From NCBI GenBank assembly GCA_002049455.2, contig KV919017.1, positions 1 to 64,000 of the forward strand: 64,000 bases of DNA. The letters are read 5' to 3'. The notes beneath the pieces are model-generated. The model saw nothing but the letters and a program-made list of their open reading frames with translations. It was not told the origin of the DNA and ran no database searches. Below are positions 30,514 through 39,824 of this stretch, piece by piece. Numbering within the stretch: the first letter of the stretch is position 1; every line of letters starts with the position of its first letter. This stretch comes from Porphyra umbilicalis (Eukaryota > Rhodophyta > Bangiophyceae > Bangiales > Bangiaceae). A program made the translations under genes and the position numbers.

Positions 30514-32555
30514 GCTGCGCTGCCGGTCGGGGCAACGACCACGACGGCACCCGTGCCCGGCAGCCGGCTGCGCACGACGATGGCAGAAGCCCGCTAGAAC
30601 GACGTCTTGCCCACGCCAGGACCACCAGTAACGGACGTACTCAACTTGCGCGCGAACAGACTCTGAAAAAAACCAGTCCAAGAGCCGTCGGCCGCCATCC
30701 GCGTCAGCGGGCCCGGCGCCTGCGGCTGGCTGGCCCTTAATGAGCGGCCACCGACCACGTTGGCACAGCTCAGTGACGGTGAGGTGCCAAGACGGCGATC
30801 GACACCGCCACGAGCAGTACCGCTAGGGCTGTCGTCAACGCGGCCGCTCGCCGCCACGATCGAAGAGGAGCCCGCCTTGTCGGCCGACGCCGAACCCACC
30901 CGCCGCTGATCGCCCAGCGCAGCGTCACGGCGCAGGCCCTCCTCCAGGTCGTCTTGGTCCCAAGTTGCAACGGACTCCGCCACCATGCGGTGGATGCTCT
31001 GGAGCTTAAATGGTTCCTGGCTAGGGTCGCCGGGGCCCACCCAGGTGGGGTTCTTGTCGTCCGACAGCCCATTCTCCTGGCCGCACCCGCGCGAGCGCTT
31101 GACACCGACGTTTGAAGACTGGAAGCTCGATCCACCGCCTGAGCGACGCGAGTCGCGGGCGCCATGAGCGGATGCTCCTACCAGGCAGACGTCTGCCCCA
31201 CACGGACAGGGCGAAAGAGAGGGGGCAACTCGGCTTGGCCCTGCACCCCGAACCGACAAAGGAGTCGTCGCCGTCCCAATAGAGACCCTTTGGTGTTCCG
31301 ACCCGTCGAGGAGGTAGCGGCGCTGCGAGCCGGCGCCAGAAGCTGCACCCGTCGCCGGCGGCATCATGGACGAGCAACCGTCAACAGCCCACCCCAGACC
31401 ACCTCTTGATCGCGTTGAGGATTTGAAGACCTTCGACGGTGTGGTGAAGTGGCCTATCTGATCGCGCTTGTGGACAGGGGACACGTTGGCGGACGGCGGC
31501 GACGGCCAACCCACGGGCGGGCGTGCCCGAGGGGCTGGCGCCGGCTCAAGCTCCAGCGGAGACCGGGCGACAGGAGCCGGCAACGCCGCCTTCTCCGCAC
31601 GTGGAGCACTCGCAGGGGCAGTAGTCAGCAAACCCCGCTGCATTGCTAAACGTGCGTCTTTGGCCAGCCACTTGTAGGCGTCTGCAGCGACGGAGAAGCT
31701 TGCCGCCACGCAGAGGGTAGACGCCGTTGTCTGCATCAGCTGCACAGCACCACAAACGCCAGAGGTGTTGATCTCAAAACAAGCTCGGGTGCCTTGGGCA
31801 ACGATGGCAAGCCAGGAAGAAGAGCTGGTCGTTGCCGATGCCGTGCCGGGTGGTTGACGGACGACACCAGCGGCCACGGCCGCAATCGCGTTGGGATTGG
31901 TGAGCCAGCACATGGCCACCTCCGACGACTCAAACGAGTGGCACGCCAGCACGCTGCCAAGCTCCATCGCCAGCAGCTGCGTACCACTGTTGCTGGCGTC
32001 GAAGGAGCGGAGGAGAACAGAGGTGAGAGGGGTGATGACCGCGAGCAGTGAGCGCGAGCCCACCGCCGCAACAGCCGGTGGCATCCTACCACGAGGGCGC
32101 GCAGCAAAGATAAGGAGAGTGGCGGTGGGGGAAGGGGGGGAGTGGCACCGCGACAAACAAGCGCGGCGGTGGGGACAGCCCAAAACGAGAGGATGGCGTG
32201 GGAAGGGGGAAGCAACGCGACCACTGCCCCCGCCCGCCAAGCTGCGGAGAGCAGCGCGTGGGTGGGGGCCACCGACTACAGCAGGACGATCGGGACAGAC
32301 AGGGAACCGGCTCAAGCGTGACGGGCAGGGGGCGGGGGGAGCAGCACGGCCAGTGCGCGCCAGACCGACACGCAGGGAGAGCGCAAGAATGGTGCCAAAT
32401 GCGAGCCTCAGTGGGGGGGTCGGGGCGGCCAACAGCGACAGAAGCGACGCCCAACTGAGCACACCTGAGCCCGCTTTTGTGGGGACACCCAAGGCCCAGC
32501 GGTCCATATTGCAGAACTTCACTGCCAAGACGAAAGCAAGTCCTCCATTAACCAA
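30514..32555 (-). pseudogene. N-terminal part of a PIF1-like helicase gene, truncated by gypsy-2
   Basis: Reads on the minus strand from about 32555. Most of the 650 residues are Ala/Ser/Pro-rich and unrecognised, with a Met-bearing segment AMELGSVLACHSFESSEVAM. The C-terminal end carries a Walker A motif, VTGGPGVGKTSF, then a TAG (30594-30596), then in the same frame RASAIVVRS ... VVVVAPTGSAA, which fits motif Ia of PIF1 helicases (TGxAGTGKS ... APTGxAA). The gene stops at 30513 where the LTR begins, so the rest of the ATPase is missing from this side, and it does not reappear on the far side of gypsy-2. The true start is uncertain. PIF1-like proteins occur both as cellular helicases and in Helitrons; I cannot decide which. 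Confidence 0.5.
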
Positions 32556-34318
32556 TTGCGAAATTCATGGATCAACGGTCCTCGATGACTTTCGAACAGA
32601 TCCGCGTTATTCACAATAGAATCTGCCAGCGCCAAGCGTCGTCAAAAGCGACAAGCGTCGTCCCCTGCCTGGCAATACGCGCTCCGCCTGAACGGCGAAT
32701 CGGGAACATGGCCCGATCTGAGGTGCGAACGGAAAACGGAGCACAAACTGCCAAACTGTTGAGACAGCAATATCTGATCCTCAATCGCCCACTTCCCTGT
32801 TCGAGGAGCGACCAGCGAAAGACTGGAATGGACAATCGCTCATTTCGATAATCTGCCGATGCTCCCGACCCGATCGCAGTCGGGCTGTTGTTGCCCAACC
32901 AAGGCTCTTCCCCAGTTGCCGATGACAGCGCAGCGCCCCGCGATCCGCATTGCATTTGTAGCATATTGAGAACAAAATTCATGTTCGGCCACATGACCAA
33001 AGTCTCGATCACAATCTTGTCACAGTCGGTGTCATTTTGGCGTTTGCCGAGCCCTGAGCGAATGTGATAATCGACGTCGCTCGTTGAGGCGCAAAGAGGG
33101 CACCTTTTGCTGGCCGCATCTTCTTTTTTGGGCCACGATCACATTTGTTTCGATCATTGTTCGACTAGAAACAAAATTTCCATCAACTGGGGTTATCATG
33201 AAAGGGCCGACGTTTGCTTGATCCTTTTCGAGAGCTATCGCCTGCCACGGGTCGAGTGCAGACGTCGTTTTCCGGCCTTGCGGGGGGGGGTGCCCGTTGC
33301 TGCTGGGGCGCCGGAACAGCTGCTTTCCATCGATTCCGGCCCTCCTGAGGGGGGGTGCTGGTAGCTCCCTAGGTGTATGGCGCGCTACGTACTGTGTGCT
33401 TTTCGCCATGCTATCCCCTCCACCGGGCCCCCTTGCCCCGGCTGGCACGGCGGGCTCACCCCCCCACACCCTTCTCACTCAGCGGTAGCACGATCCGCGG
33501 CGCTCCCGCCTCCGCCGCTCCGACAGGACCGCGCCAGCGACTAGCCAGTCATTGCAGAGCCATCCTCCCCTCGCCCCACCGCAATGTCCTATGCCCGTCC
33601 TTCAGCTTGTTCGTCCGTATCCATGTGTACGTTGAAGGCCGTCCAACTCTCTCGAGCCATGCTTCTGCCACGCCCGACATTCAGCGTCAGTCTCGGCGAA
33701 CCGTCACCCCCGCGGCGAAATGGGGTTTAACAGCGTTGACCTCCCCACGCCTGACACTCCGCAACCGGCGGTGACTCACATCTGCCAGCACAGCTCTCCC
33801 AAAGCGGTCCGTGAAGCCAGATAGCCGATGGCAGTTGAGCACACTTCCTCCCGAAGTGGTCCGTGGAGCCTGAAAGCTGATGGCAGTTGTCAGACTCGGC
33901 CGTGACATGTGACAGAGTCGAAACGTGCCACGGCGCTGAGCTGGGAAGTGCAGCCCGCAGCTGACACCCCGTCACTGGCATCGGTGGCGGCGCCAGTAGT
34001 TCGTAGTGCTGCTGTCACAACGGTAGCCATTTGCAAGAGAGATGCAGACGGCGGGACCACCGCTAGCAGGCGAAGATCACTCGAAGTGTGGGCACATGCG
34101 GTTGCGGAACGGGGGGCAGAGTAACAGCGAGTGGTAAGATGCCACGGCCGGCAGCTTTCGGCGGGCTTGCGGAGACGGCCAGCCCGTGACGGTAGTATGG
34201 AGGGAGGCTGGCGGGACGGTATCGATGGATGCGGGGCAGTGGTACATGCGTACACGTGCGCCGATGGAGTCTCTGTCAGCGTTGCACTTGTCGGTGCAGG
34301 CCGAAGCATTCGCCCTGG
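32556..34318. other. stretch without a supported gene
   Basis: Moderate GC. A minus-strand ORF of 133 codons (32611-33012) directly upstream of the helicase-like ORF has no recognisable domain. A partial two-copy repeat of about 58 bp lies near 33788-33885 (GGTCCGTGAAGCC/GGTCCGTGGAGCC). Could hold the promoter of the minus-strand gene. Confidence 0.35.
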
Positions 34319-34595
34319 CGCACCTCGAGAGCTGGTGCGGTGGTGGGCCGCCCGGCGGTACCACTCCCACACCCCGGGCGGTACTACCCCATGTATGCCC
34401 GTACACTTCAGCGCACCTCGCGAGCTGATGCAGGGGTGGGCCGTCCGGCCGTACCGCTCCCACACCCCGGGTCGTACTACCCCATGTATGCACGTTCACT
34501 TTAGCGCACCTCGTGAGCTGATGCGGGGTAGGCCGCCCGGCGGTACCCCCCCCACACTCCAGGCGGTACTACCCCATGTATGAACGTGACCTGTA
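34319..34595. repeat. about 93-bp tandem repeat, three units
   Basis: GCACCTCG(A/C/T)GAGCTG recurs at about 34319, 34411 and 34505, each followed by a CCGCCCGGCGGTACC-like segment and GGCGGTACTACCCCATGTATG. Noncoding as far as can be seen. Confidence 0.85.
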
Positions 34596-34890
34596 GCCTG
34601 GCATGCTGCTCCATGTGTGATGGACCGGAGGGGGCTCACCAACGCCATTCCAGTCCGGCGCTCACAAACGCAGGGGATGGCAGCGGGCTGCAGGGGGTTG
34701 GCCCGTGGTCGGCGGCTCGGTGTACTTCCCACAATGATCAGGATGTATATTGACATGGCTGCTTATTCTCTCTTTTACGCATTGTTCGAGTCGTACGAAG
34801 CAGTGCCCAACACGAATATACAATGGAGACACCATACATAGCTTCTTCAAACGAAGTCCCTCCTCACAGCACTGCAAACACAAAGCATGA

Positions 34891-36134
34891 CTAATCCCGA
34901 GCGGCCGTGCTCGAATCGTCTACCGTGGGCAGAAGGCTGCAGGCACCCACAATCACCAAGCTATCCACATACAGCACCGCACTCAGGCGATGCCGCAAAA
35001 CAGGCTTGTCGACTTGGCCAAAGCAAAGAGGGGCACCAAGTGAAAAGCAATCAGCAGCCGCCAACACAAACACGCCACAGCTGCCGCCATCCAACTGACG
35101 TGGCAGGCCAACGTCCATCTCGCCCTCCCAGACCTCTATCTCGCATGCCCGAGCCACCTCTTTTCCCAGACGAGCAGCAACCTCGTCCAACAGCCAGCGC
35201 CGCGCCGGTACTAGAACGTGCGCCGCCCCCACGCCGTGCATCGAATCATAGTATCGGAAGCGCCGCGCCTTCACGTCAATGACCACCAGCACCCAGTGCA
35301 GGTTGCCGACGTTGACGGGGATGATCACCCGGTCGACAGCGCCAATGTCGAGATCGTTCTTCCAGCCCCACGTGCGCACGCCGTTGTCGTCGTAACAGCC
35401 GGCGCGCTCCGACAAGCGAGCGAAAAAGAACGTGCTGAACATGTACGTCCTCGGCAGCGACGCATGCGCGACTGGGTTGCCCACCGACGACGAGCTCAGT
35501 AGCTTGGCTCGATGATTGAGAAGCGCCACAAAGTAGTTTCAACTCATCATTCAACCACCTTTCGCCAACCAACAGCCGGAAGTCGACGACTGTGAGCGTG
35601 ATGTTGGCCTTGTTCTCGTTGCGCACGCGCGCCGACGGAGGGCGGTCCGCGACCAAAGCGTCAACCGCCGCCACGTGCTCGTCGCACAACTCCGACGTGC
35701 TGATCGGCGACCACAGGGGCTTCTCCGACCAACAATGCGTCGCCGCCGCTTCAACGGCAGCGTCTTCGGGCACCAGGACGTAGCCACCCTCGGCGCCGTG
35801 GGCGCCATCGACGACCACGGCAGCTGCGTCGACGCCAACCACATCCGCAGCAGGGCTTGGCAAGACGCCCGACTCGGGAAAGATGACCGCCTCGGCCAAC
35901 TGCGTCGGCCGGCCCAACTTTCCGGCCAGGGCCTTCTCGGTCTCGCGGCGACCGTCATCTGCGATGGACACTTGGCAGTCGGAGGTCGACCCCAGCTCAC
36001 ATCGGCGAGAGAGGTGGCTCTGGAAAAACGGCGCGAGCGGGATGTGGTCGTTTTCGCCCTTGGGGTTGGCCGAGGCCAGCCGCTGCAGCTTGCGGACGTT
36101 CATCATGGCGACCTGCACCATCTTGTTGGACATG
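34891..36134 (-). pseudogene. Ulp1 (C48) cysteine protease domain of a KDZ-Ulp1 fusion
   Basis: Papain-fold SUMO-protease-like domain. The fold entry WLNDEL is followed by a one-base frameshift near 35537-35545 (run GTTGAAACTAC); in the next frame come NYFVALLNHR, VIIPVNVGNLHWVLVVIDV (catalytic His), RYYDSMHG (Asp), PRQLDGGSCGVFV (Gln and Cys). The complete catalytic set is present. Upstream, a variable linker (36133 to about 35640) begins MSNKMVQVAMMNVRKLQR, which continues the KDZ transposase when the MITE at 36137-36535 is removed: the 401-bp offset gives exactly the frame seen. So this is the C-terminal half of one fused protein, not an independent gene. It stops at 34891. Confidence 0.82.
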
Positions 36135-36136
36135 TA

Positions 36137-36535
36137 TTGCTGATCCCCGAATTTTGTCCTTGTGGACAGAGACTGACTTGCGGACCGACTCTCTCCACCA
36201 ATCAGATGCGCCCCTGGGACTGACTTGGTGCGCTTGATTGCTTACATGTGCCCATCCAGCCTGGAAATCGACATCAGCTCCTCTCTTTTTCTGCACTTAT
36301 GGCAAGGAGACAGTAGAAAATCTCAAGATCTCGCGTAGGCAGCTTGCTTCGTGCCAAGAAAATCGGATCAAGCGGCAACAAACAGTGAGTTCTGCTGGGT
36401 GCAAGGCCCTGGCACCGAATGCGGGCTTTCTATTGGCTTCGATGCTTTCTTATGGTCGTTTTCGACCAATAGAGTGCTGTTATTCACGGTCAGTCTCTGT
36501 CTCTGTCCCGCAGCACAAAATTTGGGGATCAGCAA
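36137..36535. mobile_element. 399-bp TA-target MITE splitting the KDZ-Ulp1 gene
   Basis: TIRs TTGCTGATCCCCGAATTTTGT at the left and TTGCTGATCCCCAAATTTTGT at the right (read inward), flanked by TA at 36135-36136 and 36536-36537. The first eight bases match those of the 449-bp family (TTGCTGAC), but the interior differs, so it is a sister family likely mobilised by the same kind of transposase. No coding capacity. Confidence 0.9.
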
Positions 36536-37921
36536 TAGGTGGCTGTCTTCATGTACACAAGGCTCGTCCGGTTGGCCACCGCGATGGAGTGGGACACTTC
36601 CGCCGCCTGGGTGGCCACGCCAGCCGTGGCCCCCAAGGTCTCGTCCGGCATGTATACAGGAGAAAAGGTGTGGGTGATGGATTGGGGGCGGCCCAGGATG
36701 CACCGCACATTGTGGCAGCGCAGGATGGGGCGCACGCGCCTGAGCGCGATCTTTTCCAGCTTGCATGCAACATCATAGAAGATTACTTTACAAAATTACG
36801 GGAACCGCTCCAAGACGATAGACAAAGCCTCCCCGACGCTCTCAGCGCGAAAGAGGCAACGAAAGCCAAGCGTGATTACGTGCGGGCACACAACATTGAA
36901 GACGCCCTGCGCACTGCCGCACTTGATCGAAAAAGCCTTGTTGCATGCGTCTCCGTCGCCCTCCACATCCGCTGCATGTTTGTCCTTCCCCTTGTAGCCG
37001 ACCCACCTCTTGAGGGCCTCGCTGTCCTTGATGCCCACGCACACCCGCTCAAGGCCTGGAAAGGACTCGAACGTCAGCAACGGGTTTTCCATGTCGCCGG
37101 AGGGCTTGGTGGCCCGCCATGCCGCGTAGTCAGCCGGCGTGGGCCGGCCGCCCCACTTGCGGCAGTACTCGGCGTTGACCCAGCCCCGGTCGAGCGCCTC
37201 CTTCTTGTTGGCGGCGGCCGAGAAGAGCTTTTCGACATCCTGCTCCATGTCGACGGCACGCAGCAGAGTTGTGCCCAATGCGTAGCGAAAAGGAGCGTCG
37301 TCGTCAATCTCGCTTGCAAACCAGCCGACAAAGTTGGCGAGGAACCCGATGCCGTCAGCAGCCTCCGTCAGGTCGCGCCATTTTCCTACATCTTGCAGCC
37401 TCAAAGAGTTGGCCATCAGCCGCGCCGCTGCCTCGTCGTGGCCTTGGAACATCCCCGTGACGGTCTCGCGCAACAGTGCTTGGAGGAACGGGCGGATGTG
37501 TAGCCACGCCCCATCTTCACGCTTGGGGTAGTTCTCGAAGTTTGGCCCACAATGACCGACGCGGTCGCGCCACGAGTCCAAGGGGAGTTTGGCGGGCGTG
37601 CCCTTGCCGCCTAGCGTCAGGTTGCCATCGTCATCCTTGTGCAGCTGGGTCTCCAGGATGGTGCCCCTTCAGAGTCCGCAGTGGCGCCGCCAACAGTCGT
37701 CGCAGGTGGTGAGGCCGACTTGCCTGCAAGAGGTGCTGGTACGGTGAGCGTCCCGCTCGCATTAACGCTCGCGCCGCCGTCCTTTGTTCCAAACGGAAAG
37801 AAGCGGAACAACAGATGAGCAGCAGCGGACTCCGCGCAGGTCCGGTCGTTCACCGCAGTTTTCTTGTGCCACGCGTCGAGCAACAGCGTCTGAGGAGCCG
37901 TGAGGCTCCACATGCCGCTTG
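36536..37921 (-). pseudogene. KDZ-type transposase, C-terminal catalytic part (KDZ-2)
   Basis: Minus strand. It opens as MWSLTAPQTLLLDAWHKK next to a copia LTR remnant at 37922, shifts frame near 37665, then reads from LETQLHKDDDGN through WLHIRPFLQALLRE to GVFNVVCPHVITLGFR, the conserved block before the second catalytic Asp. A TAA (36796-36798) interrupts, and the same frame continues KVIFYDVACKLEKIALRRV (second Asp), FSPVYMPDE and QAAEVSHSIAVANR (probable catalytic Glu), then LVYMKTATY at the MITE. These match the KDZ (Kyakuja-Dileera-Zisupton) pattern FYDxACxL ... E. The N-terminal Cys clusters and first Asp are not visible. Continues into the Ulp1 domain. Confidence 0.75.
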
Positions 37922-38650
37922 TGTTGAAACGCAGTGGGGATAGGGGATGGGGGACTACGGTGAAGTGGTTGAGTGGCTTGAGCTTGTGTGTACGTGTGCG
38001 AACGTGATTTGTTGGTTGTCTCTCCAAAGCGCCCCTCTTTTCATCAAGGGCACTCCTCAAGTAGTCCAAGTCGGAGCACTCAAGCCCACCACGCAGCCCA
38101 AGCAGCTCGCCCGCGCACGTGCCCGCCCACACTCTAAATCAGAACGCTCACCAAATCACAGCATCAGGGATCAAAGCAAAGCCCATGCAAATCAAAGCAT
38201 CAGAAGCGCAAGAACAAAAAATGTGAAATCGCAAAAATTTCACTCAAAATCGCACGGGTACAAATGTCGAATGCACAAGCGGACACCAAACCGCGAGGAG
38301 TCGGGGGTTCGAACCCTGTCAATACCTGGTTTCTTGAATTTTGCTTTTTACAGCAGGAGGGCTTACAGCGGCGTTGAGCATGACGTTCCAACACGTCCCC
38401 TTGCTTGACGCCGCCTGACAGCTGACCGCCCTTGAAGTACTTGTCGAGAAGTAAGTCCGCCTAGAATCTGGACGTCCCAAATCCGATGCCGCCCGTTATG
38501 GCCGCCGTGGAGGAGCAATGTACTTACATCCGGATGTACTTACGGCGCGTACTTGAAGTCAACACATCCCCATCGGCTTGACATGCTTGTCGTGCTTGAC
38601 CTTGGCGACGGACCAGCCGTGAGCCTCTTTCGCACAGACATAGTCTGGAC
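37922..38650 (-). mobile_element. degenerate copia 3' end (pol tail plus LTR)
   Basis: On the minus strand, the 100 bp ending at 37922 resemble the last 100 bp of the copia LTR at 9671, including the CAAGCTCAAGCCACTCAACC stretch and CTGCGTTTCAACA end. Weaker similarity extends to about 38330. Further upstream, minus-strand codons ending at a TGA (38561-38563) read KVKHDKHVKPMGMC, closely matching the C-terminus of the intact copia Pol (KTKHDKHVEAMGLC). So a related, much older copia copy ends here against the KDZ-2 gene. Boundaries and target duplication are unclear. Confidence 0.65.
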
Positions 38651-39687
38651 CGGGGCTCTTTCGTGCGCCTGGCAGCCTGTTTTGGCGCATTGACACGAGC
38701 AATATCGGTCTGTCGCTGCGCCTGACGCGGCATTTTTTAGTGTGTCAAGCCCTCCTATGGGCACGATGTCTGGGCTGGCTGTTGGTGTCTGGCACGTATC
38801 CGGCTGACGGCCCCTGTACGGGCGTGTCGACAGGGGCTATCAAAGGGGGGCACCACAGGGTACGAGCTCTGGATGCTGCCATCTGATTGGCGCATTCTGT
38901 TTCACGCGGCGTGTTCACGCGAATAAGGCGTGAAAACTGCTGCGCCTGTTTCCTTCACGGAGCGGAGCGTCTTGCTTCCGCCCGCGTTCGCCGCAGGGAT
39001 CCGAATGTCGAGTCACTCCGATGCACCCCAGAGCCCCGTAGTGGCTGTATGGGCCGATTTCTTGGCCAAGGTCGACGAAGAGGTGTGATCAGCACATGAG
39101 AGAGGCTCTGGAGCCCGAGTTTCGTGGTCGCATTGTACTGGGCGAGTTTTTCAGGGATGCCCATCGCCCCGCCCATCCCCCGCCCTGCATGTCACCACAG
39201 CACAACCCTGTCCCAGTTCCCTGCGTACTAGCACAGGCTTACTCATCATATGTATCGTCCATCTGATCGCCCCTGAGCCCCTTTATCCCACCTCCCCCCT
39301 TCCCATCCGCCCCCCTTCCTCCCCCACCCGTGCGCCCCCCGTCCCCACGTCTGTCCTTGGCCTGCAGCCTTCCCCCCCCCGCCTCCCCCCCTCCCTCCCC
39401 CCTGCTCTATCCTCGACCCCCGCCTAAAGTCTTTTTTTAGCAACCCACTGTGTCTCATGACCGTGGAGGTTCCTCAACAACTCATGTGCCCCTCGTCAGC
39501 GAAGCGTCTAGAGCTACACATGCTCCCTTCGCTGTCCACACAGCTCCTTCGTGTGGTGGAAGGCGACATAAGAATGGAAACTCGGGGCTCCAGATGATCA
39601 AAAACCCCGTTCATACTTAAGTTTTCCTGACTGTAATGGGCGATTCCGAGCCGTTCTCATATGAGAAATCACTGTGTCAAGACCTGG
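38651..39687. other. stretch without a supported gene
   Basis: Includes a C-rich simple stretch at about 39270-39420 and otherwise unremarkable sequence. No ORF with a recognisable domain. Confidence 0.4.
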
Positions 39688-39824
39688 TACAGCCGTTCTC
39701 CCAAAAATCCCGCACTCCAACAGTTGCAGAAGAGTACCCAATCGGCCTCTACGACCCCGCAGAGGCCGATTTGGAACTATTTTGCAACAGTTGGAGTGCG
39801 GGATTTTTGGGAGAACGGCTGTAC
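39688..39824. repeat. 137-bp near-perfect palindrome (foldback)
   Basis: Arms of 42 bp (39688-39729 and 39783-39824) are reverse complements with a single central mismatch. Inside the 53-nt spacer a second perfect 10-bp pair, ATCGGCCTCT (39741-39750) and AGAGGCCGAT (39761-39770), nests around a 10-nt loop. Transcription in either direction would give a long hairpin. Confidence 0.92.

Noticed and set aside
38280-38340. tRNA-like T arm (GGGTTCGAACCC) with a CCA-containing loop upstream
   Set aside because: No matching acceptor or D arm; lies in a degenerate copia LTR, so probably coincidence.
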